DNA of 64,000 nt from Rhyacophila brunnea (taxonomy: Eukaryota; Arthropoda; Insecta; Trichoptera; Rhyacophilidae). The stretch is from positions 5,394,001 to 5,458,000 of the forward strand of contig JAGYXB010000825.1 of the NCBI GenBank assembly GCA_022495005.1, in the 5' to 3' direction. The first letter of the stretch is position 1; each line of letters starts with the position of its first letter. Below the pieces are notes generated by a model that was not told the origin of the DNA, did not search any database, and was given only the letters and a program-made list of their open reading frames with translations. The position numbers were made by a program, and so were the translations under genes. Positions 1 to 12,600 of the stretch are shown here, in pieces.

Positions 1-812
1 AGGTCCACAGTTTGGAAATCTTCATCGGAGAACTTCGCCTTATAACGTAGATAACCAGCGCCATCTTAAGATATAAATAAAAAAGAAAAAAAGGTGTGCC
101 ATCAATATTCTTTTTTCGAGCCACAAAAGGAGCTGAAGATGATGCATACAAAGAGCAATAATTGTTTATATCATTTAACTCCATGTTAATAACTTTAAAA
201 GGCTTGTTTTTTTTACATGTCCCTACAAACTGAACCCAATCCCATGGAGTACAATCTGCATACCGTTCAGCATCTTTTTTGACGTTCTGTTATAGAGTGA
301 TCAGTGTCTATCTCCATGTGTGTATGGCCTCGTAATAGGAATTTGTGATTTATGATTTTCAGCGTAGGAATGGTTTTCAGAAACCAGGTATATGAAAAAA
401 CAATCATGATATTCCTATTTTGGCCAGGGCAATTAATTATCATACAAAATCGTCAGCTCTTCAATATTTGCTAAAACATTGCTAGATGCCCATTTCATCA
501 AGCAGCAGCCGATCTTATTGCCACCCCTTCCACTTTTTATTTCATCCACATCAGTGTTGTGTCTCACTCACCACTTGCATCATCGTAAATTGTAAAATTC
601 AGAGTCCACAATTTTCTCAGATGGAAACTATATGGAGTAGGTAAACACTTCTCAAAGTCAACCATTATTACTTTCATACTGGTAATTTTTTTTCTTGCAA
701 GAGTTTTATCAATCTTATTTAATTGCAGCTGCTTCCTGTATGTGGTCTTCCAAAAGATGTCTTGGAATTTCTTTTTCTTCAAAAGAAATATTGACATCTT
801 TAAGCTTGGCAA
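1..812 (-). pseudogene. Decayed ORF of a transposase-like insect repeat family
   Basis: Minus-strand reading gives KCLPTPYSFHLRKLWTLNF, then past several stops and frame changes NCPGQNRNIMIVFSY and INHKFLLRGHTHMEID. I recall similar blocks (LPTP...LRKLWTxNF; DNCxGQNRN; HKFLxRGHTHMEVD) from multi-copy, uncharacterised insect proteins that look like DDE-type transposases. The family name is not certain. Many stops make this copy dead, and it runs off the left edge of the window. Confidence 0.5.
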
Positions 813-960
813 ATCAAACCCGAATTAAATTTTTATTTTATTTAATTGAAAATCCATTTTGAATAGGTATATGGCGATAGAGCCACAATTTTGGGTTCAT
901 TCATGTGGTTATATTCTTTGGAGAATAAATTAAACATTTTTGTAATACTTGTTTATGTAT

Positions 961-1945
961 AACTAGCTGCATTACCCGGCGCTGCCCGGGAGTTACATAG
1001 AGTGCAAGGAATTGAATTTAAAAAAGTAAAAAAATTTAATATTTTAGATTTTTATTTTTTTGTACATTTCTTGCATTTAAATATCTAAAAAAGTAGTACA
1101 AATTCTATTTATTATTATAAAACTGTCCCCGAGGTGCAACGGGTTAAAACTGAAATTCGAGACCCCGACCACGCACTCCGGCTCTGATGCGTCCCCGGGG
1201 TGCAACGGGTTAAAACTGAAATTCGGGACTCCGGCTCTGCACCGCGATTTCCTAACTATCGACTCGTGTGTCAGCCGACGACATGACGTAATTGTGACGT
1301 CAGCCAATACATGCTCGAGGCATGCCGCTCAGCACACAGTGCTCACCATAGATATTATTATGATGAAACACCTATATGTGTATGGTGACAATGAATAACG
1401 CCACTGTCTGACCAGCGTTATTTTCTCGAATGCTATTATCACTCCGGTAGTACGTCACAATGATGTCATATGACGTCATGTCGACCGGGCGGCTTGCACT
1501 CGCAAGTTCTAACATAGGGCCCCTGATGCCACTACATACAATTATTGTCCGTGAGTGAAGCATTCCGATCTACGCGTAACACGTCGCCCGCGCCAACCTG
1601 GCTGTTATTAGTTTTTCTAACTTTGCCATTTGACCTCCGATCAAGCTGAAATAAACGCCAATATTTTTTAAATGTGCACATTCTAGCGACATTTTCAATA
1701 GAAAATGGGGGTTGTAGCATTAACTTCGGCGTTTCAAGACCTTGTACGCGGCGACTTTTTTCCGCAAAAACCGTAAAACTGTCCCCGGGTTGCAACGGGT
1801 TAAATCTGAAATTTGAGACCCCGACCACGCACTCCGGCTCGTCAGCCCCCGTCTACTGTCCAAATTTTGTCGAAATCCGACTACGCGTGTGGATTTTTAC
1901 AAAGAAAAACGAAAATTATAGTATAGATAATACATACCTACATAA
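961..1945. repeat. Dispersed TE remnant with three internal direct repeats
   Basis: This GC-rich block begins near CTGCATTACCCGGCGC and ends near GAAAATTATAGTATAGAT, both resembling 3' ends of insect non-LTR repeats. A 50-65 bp unit (core GTGCAACGGGTTAAAACTG, then CACGCACTCCGGCTC) occurs three times, at about 1123-1185, 1190-1239 and 1775-1840. The stretch 1241-1311 (TTCCTAACTATCG, then GACGTCAGCCAATACATG) recurs at 21757-21830. There is no intact ORF. Confidence 0.6.
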
Positions 1946-1949
1946 CGTT

Positions 1950-2195
1950 TGTTGGACTTCCGTGTTTATGGAATTATAATGGTTTATTAAAATTTTTCTT
2001 AGAGCATAAACATCGTAAAAAGGACACCCGTTGTTTATGCACTAAAGTGAATTGGACTTCAGTGATTTTTTAATTAGCTATATCGGTTAATTTACTACTT
2101 ATGGACTTCAGTGTTTCATTCATTTGTGTAATGAAATAAAAGAAAATTTTCTACATATTTAACTCAGAAACGGTAAAAACTGGACTTCCGTGGTT
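1950..2195. repeat. Degenerate repeats around TGGACTTCMGTG
   Basis: Four copies of TGGACTTC(C/A)GTG occur at 1952, 2055, 2102 and 2181, in AT-rich filler. The same motif in reverse (GGAAGTCCAA-like) recurs four times at 61208-61365, so both stretches probably come from one repeat family. Confidence 0.5.
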
Positions 2196-2199
2196 TATC

Positions 2200-3400
2200 C
2201 TCTAGTGTACAGATATTATCACACTAAACCTCATCAGGCGGTGGGGGGTGCCGCACTGCGAACCTCAAATTTGATCGATTTACAATGCTTGAGACCACTG
2301 TGGCAACAGAATGCTCGTGTCAATTTGTGCGATAAGAACCATACTAATTAATACATGAACAAACATTTCATTTCTACCCACAAAAAATAACTGCACCAAA
2401 TAAGAAACAAACTTAGTGAAGCTAGTAGTAGTAATTCTGGTAGACAATGTCATGTATGACGTAACTAAAAAAAGCTATATGTCTGCTATGTTCTGTGAGT
2501 GGTTAGTGAACATCATTTTTTTAATAGGATTTTCAAAAACTATTTTGTCCTCATGAAAAAATGCTCGGCACATCAGAGTTGAAAAATAATATTTGGGAAA
2601 TTTTGGCACGCGTACATAAAAAGATTTGCCAACCATGCCTCAGAGAAATGGTATAGATATCTACTTTTTGAGTTTTAAAATTAAAGTAAAATAATATCAA
2701 TACTAACTAGGAAGTAAGTAAGTACCAAATTAATTTTTTAAAGAACCTGATTTATACACTTTTGATTATGGTGGAACCGAACTTTGAAAGAAAATGAGGT
2801 TTCCCACAGCTCTGATGCAACCATCACTGTGGAGCTTGAATGGAAATGGTCACAGAACAGATAATAAATAGAATACCGATAGGCTATATTCAATACGCCG
2901 CATCTTGATGCAGAGTTTTGAATGTGTGAGTGTCCTACGAAAATGAAGCACGCATTATGCACGTGCAATAGTGTGTGTAATACACCAACATTAAATATAA
3001 GTAGCAGTTTTCAGTATTCGACGTAAAACGTATTTTTGACACGTGTGTAGGTTTAACCCGGATTCTTCCTTACTCGAGTCAGTTACCTGCCATCACCTTA
3101 CCCGTTATGTATTTCAGTTCCCATTATTTCTGAATTCCCTGGAAATGGTAATCTACCGTCTTCTTTACAGGATAACTTTAATGGTGAGGACATTGTGGAA
3201 ATAAAATAGTCACATTAAAATCATTATTTTTTTTAATAGTTATTAATAATTGACTATGTACATAATACATACATAATTTCCTATTTACAATAATTAAATA
3301 TTTTAAATAATATGATTGGGTTTTATACAATATCCTTTAGTTAGTCTAGAAAAGTACAATAAATTATGCATAATTTTATTACAATCATAATAATTTTAAT
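2200..3400. other. AT-rich flank with no recognisable feature
   Basis: No coding frame with protein-like composition, no clear repeat and no RNA gene were seen. Short open frames here have random composition. Confidence 0.5.
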
Positions 3401-3550
3401 GCATCGCGAGGCTAATACTACAAGGTTCTAAGTGTTCGTCCTTGAGAAAACAAACCCAACAATGAAGAACTATTCTAAGCTGCCTCATTGTTACTTTTGT
3501 TTCGCCAAGGACAAACACTTAGAACCTTGTAGTTCTCCACTCGCGGCATG
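3401..3550. mobile_element. Small palindromic MITE (CTACAAGGTTCTAAG family)
   Basis: Inverted arms ACTACAAGGTTCTAAGTGTT (3417-3436) and its complement (3514-3533) are identical over 20 bp and extend outward imperfectly to GCATCGCGAG / CTCGCGGCATG. A second copy is at 18250-18403. No target duplication is clear. Confidence 0.65.
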
Positions 3551-4509
3551 TCTACATAAATTATCTGTTAAAAGCATTACTGGAATGGATAATTAAATGT
3601 CATTTTTTTAGATAAAATCAGTTGGTCAAATTTAGTTATTTATATTTGTTATAAATCGTAACTCATACATATTATTACACATGGTCCAATACAAAATTGC
3701 ACATTACATCCAGCATTAAACCACTATAATAAAATCAGAAAAGTGGTGTAGATTTTAACTGGTTCTATGCTTTCAGTAAGTTTTCTCACTCTATGAAGCT
3801 ATGATCGAGAGACCGCACATACAAATTTCGTGAGTTATCTCGTCCGATTTTAAACTGAAATTACTAGCCACTGTTGATTGATTTGCATAATTTAAAAAAT
3901 TCCACAGTGATATCTTTTCTGAATAATTATGAAATACTAAGCCACAAATGATCGGTACTACAGCAATTTTAGTAAAGCTCCGCTCTAAATTCAACATGTG
4001 TCGTTAAAAATTTGCGGCCTGTCAGATAGTGAAATAGCAATATCGTGAGGCATAGAAAAGGTTAATAGAAGTCAGAAAACTAGTGCATATTTTAAGTGCA
4101 TGAAAAATGATTATATATTCAAATACCGTAGTTCTATCTTGTAAACCACGTAAATTATTCAAAAACAACTTTTTTTCAGGAACAGTAAAAACCAATTAAT
4201 AATTTATAAAAATGATAAAGAACAAAAAACTACAAAATGACGATTTCTGGTATTCATGAGGTATACAAATTTTTCCATTACATTTACAAGATTTTATGGA
4301 ATGATTGAAATAATGGATGCAAGAATCTTATACAAAAGTAGATATTCGATAATACTAGCGATTTCAATAAAAATCAATTTTTTGATTAAAATAGGATTAA
4401 CAAATTTTACAAGATAGACAGACGATGTGTATTTTTACAATAAACAACTGGCAATACAGCTGTAGACGTGTTAGCAGAATAGGACAATAATGATGTATAG
4501 AAACAAATC

Positions 4510-4819
4510 GTCACCTTACTATTAAGACCTTGTAAGTCTGATATTATGGAAAAATGAAGTTTGTTCAACAAAATTTAAACATTTAAAATCATATCAAAAC
4601 CTTGGTTCTCCAGACTAGTACACTGTCCATCTATCAACAAATTTTAAAAACTCTTAAGTCTCGTGATTTCAAACATGGAATTAAAACCTTGTATATCACA
4701 ACCAGTGTTGGCAGATTCCTCGATTAGAGGGGTGTTTAAAATATTGTTTTTATTACGTTTTTTCATTCCCCTCAACATTCTTCTCAAACAGACTTACGAG
4801 ACTTTAATAGTAAGGTGAC
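4510..4819. mobile_element. MITE with GTCACCTTACTATTAA termini
   Basis: The left end GTCACCTTACTATTAAG is matched by the right end CTTTAATAGTAAGGTGAC in inverted orientation, and the similarity goes on over about 30 bp (GTAAGTCTG). It is 310 bp and non-coding. I found no convincing target duplication. Confidence 0.6.
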
Positions 4820-5433
4820 AAAATGCAGATTTGCAAATAGACCCTTGTTACAATATAGGTACAGTTCATTTTTAACCGCTGTCACTGTTTACGGACTCAG
4901 GCAGACTAAGTTTGTATGAGCACGGTAGCTTATGAATTTATTTTCACAGACATTTAATAATATGTCAATATTATTATAATTTTGCTTAGTAATCGGTAGA
5001 ATGAAACAATTATTAATAATACTAGAGAAAAGTGTAGGAAAAAATTCTCTAAAAATATTTTTATTCTATGCTGGAATGTGGAATTGAATTGATGCAATAA
5101 TATGCTTACTTAAACATTTTGTAGGAATGCATATCGGAATAAATTATTAACATGGGTTTTGTTTCCATATAAGTTAATTCATTATAAAGAAGCAGGTAGA
5201 TGTGGTTAAAAAATTTGATAATTAACAAATTAATCAGATGTTACTAACGCAACAACCACTAACCATGGTATCCAAACTATGTTCATATATTCATGTCTCT
5301 CCTTGCCTTAACATTAAATTTGGTAATAAACCTAACGTCAAGCGGCTATAAATCATTTAAACTAAAGCGGGGTTGCGTCCATATGAATGTGGTCTCTCGT
5401 TAAATTTTTTTTTAAGGGAGCCATCAGATTTTA

Positions 5434-5690
5434 GAGCCAATAATAATTAAAGTTGCGTCCATATGAATGTGGTTAATACAGACCGCGTCCATATGGACAA
5501 ACAAAATTAATTGTTTAAATTTTATATAAATACAACACATTATTCATTTTAACTTGCATGAGAGCCAATAATAATTAATGTTGCACAATATGAATGTGGT
5601 TAATAAAAACCGTGTCCATATGGGACAAACAAAAATTAATTGTTTAAATTTTATATAAATACAACGTATTATTCATTTTAACTTGCAAGA
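5434..5690. repeat. Tandem duplication of a 128-bp unit
   Basis: Two consecutive copies (5434-5561 and 5562-5690) begin GAGCCAATAATAATTAA and end ATTCATTTTAACTTGCA. Inside are short palindromes around CCATATGGAC and a repeated CATATGAATGTGGT. A further GCGTCCATATGAATGTGGT at 5383-5401 and CCATATGGACGC at 5773 suggest an older, longer array. Confidence 0.75.
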
Positions 5691-6775
5691 TACGATTTTG
5701 GAATGATATCAGTTGGACATCGGATGAATCACGCCATGCCACAAAAATTACATGCGATTTCACGATACTGCTCCATATGGACGCATCCATAAAGGCCGAG
5801 TAATAATTTATATATCTAATTTGTGTGACAGGACATACCCACAAAATCTTGTATTTAAACCACATAGAAAAATATTATTAGCCACACCAAAACCTATGGA
5901 TAGAAAAGCATTCTGACAATTTAATATTAATATGTAGTTATAAAGTTGTAGCGTATCCACTACTGTTACAGCAATTTATACATAGAGATTATACAATAAA
6001 TTGTAAAATATTCCATAGAGCCTAACATTTAGATAGTCAATGGACAGAAACATTCACATTACACGACATATATTATAAATACAACGTAGGATATTATCAA
6101 ATATGTTTCGCTTGATATGAGTTAAGGTAGCACTTTTGGTCGTTTATTTTATTTTGTAAGATTGGTGTACGACATGTGTTTATTTTTATGAGAGACTGAA
6201 TGGACAGGCAGTCTGAGTCAATCAGTCAAAAGACAAAACAATTGAACGTAGTTATGCAGAATGTAGCCAGTCCACAATAATGTCGAGCTGAGATAATGGC
6301 ACTTTAGTAACAACATGATTATTAAAAATGTATGTAAAAATGTAAAATGTCAAATTGTAAATAGTATTTTATTTCAAGAATAATTTTTTTGCGGCTTGGA
6401 TATTTTCAGCAGAATGTAGAGAAAACCTTCTCGCATCTGATCTATATCAAATCTCTTTTTTTATTTTTTGTGGACTGGCTACTTTCTGCATAACGATGTC
6501 CAATTTAGATATTCAGTTGAATACTGTGCTCATTAAAAAAAAAAAAAGAAAAGATATAAATATATTTTTATTTTATGGCAATTTTATACTACTACTTATT
6601 CCAAATTCAAATCTTACACATTTTAAATAAAATATTCGTAATACTGACAAGTCGGTTGATTTATATAATTTTCGTACATTACATTCTTTTCTCTTGATTC
6701 GTAAAAACGTCAGAATAATTATTTACAAATTCCTCAACTGATATGCTTTTAGTCATTGTAATTATAGTAAACTAA
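5691..6775. other. AT-rich flank with no recognisable feature
   Basis: Low-complexity A/T runs; no gene or clear repeat seen. Confidence 0.4.
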
Positions 6776-6783
6776 CTGTGTAC

Positions 6784-7360
6784 CGGTGGCGAAGGGTGGA
6801 GGTAGGCTGTTAAGATCCGCCATAAAATGTGCACATTAAACTTTGTTAGTCATACATATTTATTTTTATTGCAGGCAACAATTTACAGATGGTATTGGTA
6901 AGTTTTTAAAAATCAATTAAGCCCTGCCTGACCCAAACTATAATAGTTTTGATATATTTTGTCCGATACGACAAAATTGTGCACACTTTTTCATTCATAC
7001 TTATTTGTTTTCATTGGATTAATTATTATACACATTGTTGGTTCATTTTTTTTTAATTCATTAAACCCTGCCTAAACCAAACTATAATAGATAAGAAATA
7101 TTATTCTATCTAGAAAATATCCAAAGTTATGTATGATTTAATTACATAATTTCAGATATTTTATAGATAAATGAATATTTATTTTACTATTATTTATTAT
7201 GGCTTGGTTTCGCAGGGTTTAATTGAATTTTAAAAAACAATCCAACACCGTCTGTAAATTGTAGTCTTATTTCAATGAAAACATATACGTATGACTGGCA
7301 AAGTTTAGTTTGCACTATTTATGGCTGATCTTAATAGTCTACCTCCACCCTCCGTCACTG
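6784..7360. mobile_element. hAT-like MITE, family B (CAGTGGCGAAGGGTGG)
   Basis: Ends CGGTGGCGAAGGGTGGAGG and its inverted partner CCTCCACCCTCCGTCACTG are flanked by a perfect 8-bp duplication CTGTGTAC (6776-6783 and 7361-7368). The inside is largely palindromic (AATTAAACCCTGCCTAA type arms) and has no coding capacity. An 8-bp target site is the hAT superfamily hallmark. Confidence 0.85.
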
Positions 7361-7887
7361 CTGTGTACAATATAAATATTATATATTATTTTACAAGACG
7401 GAGTGCTATTCAAAAAGTGCTAGAAAATAGAATTATTTAGATACATATATTATATTACATAAATATATTTACATCAAATTAAAATTAGGATATAGTGTTA
7501 TCATAAGTGCATTTTTAGGCCTAGCTCATTCGTAAAATAGTCTTTAGTCATTTAGTATTTGTCTATGAATAGATATTTAAAAAAAAACTTTTAATCTATT
7601 TTTATAAATTAATTATACACTATAAAGATGTATTGTTCTTATACTTACATTGGAATAGTACAAATAGTGGAATATTTGGTGTTTGTGTTTCAATAATTTT
7701 CAGGAGCAAAATTGGACTAACTTATGCAAAAACTGATTTACAATTTTTTTTAAAAATTCATTGTTATTATATTCTTTTTCTTCACTGGACCGGCAAATAA
7801 CCGCTTACACATTTGTAAATTTCAGAGATATGGTCGCCAAAAAAACTATATCTTAATGAACACATGTTATTACACAACAAATGGCAT

Positions 7888-8292
7888 TCGTGTCCGGAAA
7901 CTTGTACGTATGCAGTTCGCCGTATCACACTTCACCGTGAAATGTTGTATGGGAAATATATGGCCGTATATTAAAGCCGTCTAACCTCTTTGGGTCGTAT
8001 AGTACTGACATAAAATTCATGTCTAAATAAAACACGGTTCTTGTCGGTTTTACACTTTACAGGAAGCCAGCCAGCAGCAACCAAATTTTGAAAATAGCCG
8101 ATATACTGGATTATTTGTTAGGTTATGTTAGGTTTTCATTCTTGAATTCATGAATTTTGCCAAAATCAGCCATGAAAATTGAATTAATGTTCATATTGAA
8201 TCTAATAAAATAGGAGACCGTCATCTCTTTCCGATAAAAAAGCTCACGGCGAACTGTGCCACGGTGAAATGTTTTACATACAATTTACATAT
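7888..8292. mobile_element. Composite MITE, family D (GTGTCCGGAAAC ... end)
   Basis: The left end GTGTCCGGAAACTTGTACG and right end near GTGAAATGTTTTACATAC share an inverted block with CAGTTCGCCGT and CACGGTGAAATG. The direct repeat AACAAATGGCAT (7876-7887 and 8293-8304) flanks the element and contains a likely 9-10 bp target duplication, as in Mutator-like elements. The middle (8061-8190) is a copy of palindromic family E (GCCAGC, GATATACTGGATTATTTG). Confidence 0.7.
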
Positions 8293-8304
8293 AACAAATG
8301 GCAT

Positions 8305-9527
8305 GAAATGTCAAGACCTTTTAAAATAACAAATACATAATATTATGTTAACAGTCCGAAACATTGCAATGATGAGGTACATATTTCGAAAAAGACTCAA
8401 ACCAAAGTATCTCGCTTTGATAACAATTTTGCTTCTTGATCTGTAAACGCATAACAAAGTCCAATTCTGTTTTATAATATTTGTTAGTGATTTTTATTGC
8501 TATATTTGTTACAATAATAATAAATTACAACTATATCAAAAAATGGCATGTTATTCCTCATCTAGGCAAAAAAAAAACAAAAAAAAAAAACATGGTGAGG
8601 TGTCCTATCACCCATTGTCATATTAAGGATATCTTTTCTCCATAACTCTTCTTAGCTCCATAAGATAAATACAAAAAAAAATCATGGCATTAACATTTAG
8701 ATACATAGCTTTCTCAAAGTAATAAAACAATCATATGTTACTATGTGTTTACTATAATATTTACTCTTGTTTATTATATAGGTAATTCAATTAAAATAAA
8801 TATGCAAATAAGTAAATAAGAAGTCACATTATTACAACCACTGTCATATTCATAAATCAAATTGTACAAAAAATATGGCTTCGAAAATACCTTCATATTA
8901 TGTCATTTATGTCCTGTCATGGACTCGCATGCAAACATCTTTTCTATTATTGAAAAAATTACGTATAGAATATTCTTGGTAGTTTTCTGTAATGTATTTT
9001 AGCTTGTCATAGTTTCTAGAATAGCCTACTTGGTGACTACCCTCGGTAGACACAACTCTCTGATTGTTGCTGCAGTACACACGACTTAACCAGAAGTCTC
9101 TTAAATCTTAGTTGATTGAATTACGCCGACATCTTCATACAGACGGTAGAACTCAGCATTTAATATTTTCCTTCAGTTGTTTTTAAAGATACATTCATTT
9201 TTCAGTGTTGATATCCAGGCTACTGCGGTGTTTTTGCGGCATTAAAATATTATTTAAAGTATGCTTTTAAATCTTCCAAAAAGCAAGACTTTCGAATATT
9301 TCAATAGTATGTAACACTCTTCACGAAATAATACGAGTATTTTCCTATATAGTTTTCAAGACGATTACCGTGTTGTCTAAATCGGACTTGACGATCGGGA
9401 GAATCAATGAAGAAGTTTAGTGCGGCATGTTGAGATGTCGGATGGGTTTCTTCCTTCTGGGGCTGAGCAGGGCTCGAAGCGTGGAGGCGGGGCTACGTGC
9501 TAGGGCCTCTTCCTGGGCGAGGGGGCA
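8305..9527 (-). other. Probable Graf 3' UTR and downstream flank
   Basis: This is AT-rich, non-coding sequence after the Graf stop. On the minus strand an AATAAA occurs at 8770-8775 (TTTATT on the plus strand), and further copies occur beyond it, so a 3' UTR of roughly 0.75 kb is possible. Position of the true cleavage site cannot be read from the sequence. No other gene is seen. Confidence 0.4.
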
Positions 9528-9619
9528 TCAAGGGAGCGCCGCCACGTAGTTCTCGGGGACCAGACCCGTCTTGCCGTTCAGGGTTCCCTCCAGCCAGCCT
9601 GGTTCTGCTGATGATTTCA
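9528..9619 (-). CDS. Graf: Graf last coding exon: SH3 domain, second half, and stop
   Basis: The acceptor TTTGTGTTCACAG precedes TG, completing a Val codon. The frame encodes [20 protein letters not shown] and VAALP and stops at TGA (9528-9530). GWLEG carries the SH3 ligand-pocket Trp, and LVPENYV is the typical last strand with its conserved Pro and Tyr. The stop falls where vertebrate GRAF ends (ENYVEFL), so the C-terminus is complete. Confidence 0.93.
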
Positions 9620-12600
9620 CTGTGAACACAAACATGTTGTTAAATACACTTACTTTGAGATCTAAGGCCGGTATTAGACCACCAAAGATATTTTATCAAA
9701 TGTTTTATAACTCTTTTATACCATATTACACTGCATAAAATATTTGGTGAAAGATACGGACAACAAATATCGGCTTATACGTTTATGTTTACAATCTTTT
9801 ATTTGTATTTTTGTAATCTGTATGGCAAGTATTATACAGGTCACACAAATGTGATTTTTAATATATTTGTAAGATTATAACAATAGCTAGCAATAGCAAT
9901 AACTCTTGATGATGATGATATGTGTGTACATTTTAAATGGAGAAATTGTGGAAAAAAATAATTGCTTATTTTCATTTCTACTCACCATTTGTTATAATTT
10001 GATTGGGTTCAAACGATAATTCTCCGTCGTTTTCTCCTACACACGCGTACAGTGTTCGCACTCTTCTAAAAATAAAAATAAAACAAATATATTACTAAAA
10101 ACTCATTAACTTTATTATATTACATCACCATGTTCGATCCTAAGAAGATCATGAGATATTTGGTTTTAGGAAAAATGGGTGTTGTGCCACTTACTCCACG
10201 TATTGGGTACAAATACACGTTGAAAATTAACATATGAATTAACTGGATCCGGGATTCGAACCCGACCAATTACATTATAAGCCAATGCGTAAATATATCA
10301 ATAACGTAATATTTAACAATAAATGTGTCTTTCTAACAAAAACTTTAATATGTATGAATCGCCTGGTATCAAATATAATATTTTTATTAGAACCTAGATA
10401 AAATAAACCAAGGAAAAGGTTACTTAAAAATTGAAATTGACTATATAAATGATTTATAATAATTATAAATATATATAAAATATATTACACTGCCATTTTA
10501 TAATATCAATTCGATGCACTAATCTTTCCGACTCACGCCAATTAATTTAAAACCACAGCAAAATTTTATTTTAGTTAATTTGGGGCAAGTTTATAATTGC
10601 CCATTAGTGTACGGATTAATTACGAAATTAAATATTTGACCATAGACTACCGATTACATAATTAATAAATACATACTCCAATATCAAAAAAGAAACTATT
10701 GAACTATTTTTGACATTTTCAAGTACACTTGAATGCCATCTATATATTTTAAAATCAATTTAATTATGTAGTGTCAATTTCTAAAGAAATGGTACTAGTT
10801 AAATAGCCCGATGCATTTGCTTTAAAATTTCACATGATTCATTCGATCTGGGGCACGCGCACTGAAGTGGATAGTTTACGTCGTAATATGCGTCAAAACG
10901 ATCTATCATTTTCAAATTTTAGAGATATAAAGCCTTTTTTTGAAACCTAAAAAAAAACCAAACTAACGGAGACTAAGGTAGGTGCTTATTCCTAGGTTAG
11001 GGTAATAGCACAAAAACTATACATTACAGCGCAAGCACGCAATAACGATTTATATATTATATATGATTGTGGTTCGCTTCAAGTTACTTCACATTGCACA
11101 AGGCTATTTTTTCACAAGCACTAAAGTATCTTATTGCAAATCAAAGGATATATAAATCACTAGTTATAGAATTTCATAAAAATTATGCTGAAACTTTCAG
11201 CAGTTTTCTGTTTTGGCAACATTTTAGTTTTTTATTTTAGAATTTATGAAATATGTAAAATATGATTATTAAGTTTATTACGCATTTAAGTATTCTTTAG
11301 CATCTCGGTCATGATAATGACGTGTTGCAAGTGTTAGTGGTTAAGATATAATTACATTCTAAATTAAACATACTGGCAACCCTTCTTCAAAGAAAACAGT
11401 AAATTATCCATCACCACACTATAATATTGTAGAAATTATAAAATTAGTTTCCCTGATTTTTGTACGAAAATTCATACAGTCACCCGTCCTCAGTCCAATA
11501 GTCAGCTATAGGATTGGTTTGTCGAATATCCGTTTTTGTCGAAATCGACCTTTCAATGTAGAATGTTTTTTTGTATCTAAATGGACCAGAACCATCCTTT
11601 TCTTTAAATTACTTTATAATGGTAATGAATACATCATTCATATGCTGTAAAAATAACAATTTAAATATCTCCATGTATTTAAATATAAGATTATGAAATT
11701 TGTTTTTCGTCTCCTGAACATTTGGTCTTTTCGACAAACCAATCCTACAGCGACGATATGACGACATCATGTCTAAGAATTTAGTGAATGACAACCACAC
11801 TATGCAAAAGTTTACAATAATCGTACGACTTGTCACATTTTAAGTATAATTAAAATATATACAAATTATTTTTACATTTCTAATAAACCAGATGTTGCTT
11901 GAGATTTTAGAAAATATTTTAAGGGTTATTCTAATCAAAAAATGTTGGGAAACTCTTGTCTAATATAACACTGTTACAAACTGATTCAATGTCAATTGAA
12001 AATTTCATATTCCTACTGTGAAACAGCTCCTAAACAAAGATATCTACGCATCTTTCCTATACACAAGGCTGCTATTGGCGGCTATCGAGGGTAGTTTATC
12101 ATATTTATGTATTGAGGCTGTTAATTATTACCATAAGTTAACCGTCTGAACTGTCAAAAAGTGCTATGTTTTAACACCACCTCTGTTGGCTGTGTTAACC
12201 TTTAGGGTGACATAGACAGTTTAGACGGCTAACCTATTGTAACAATTATAACTCTTCAATACATAAATATGATAAACTACGCTCGATAGCCGCCGATAGC
12301 AGCCTTGTGTATAGAATAGATGCGCTTGGAAGCAGTATGATACCGACATTATTAAATTTACATTAATCAGATTTCGTAGATTCAACAGTTGTCTTTCATA
12401 GAAGAAGGGTCGCCAGGGAGTGTGCTCGGGTGCTAGCATGCGGTTATGGCACTCACCTGAGGCCGGGGCCAGGACTCGTGGCCCTGCCCGGTTGGCCGAT
12501 GGCAGCCGCCGGCCCAATCGCCCTACGATAGCAACGCAGTGCCCCCAATCAATTAAGTTAGTCCCAGAGTGCGGCGCGCATAGCAGCGTGAGGGTTAAAA

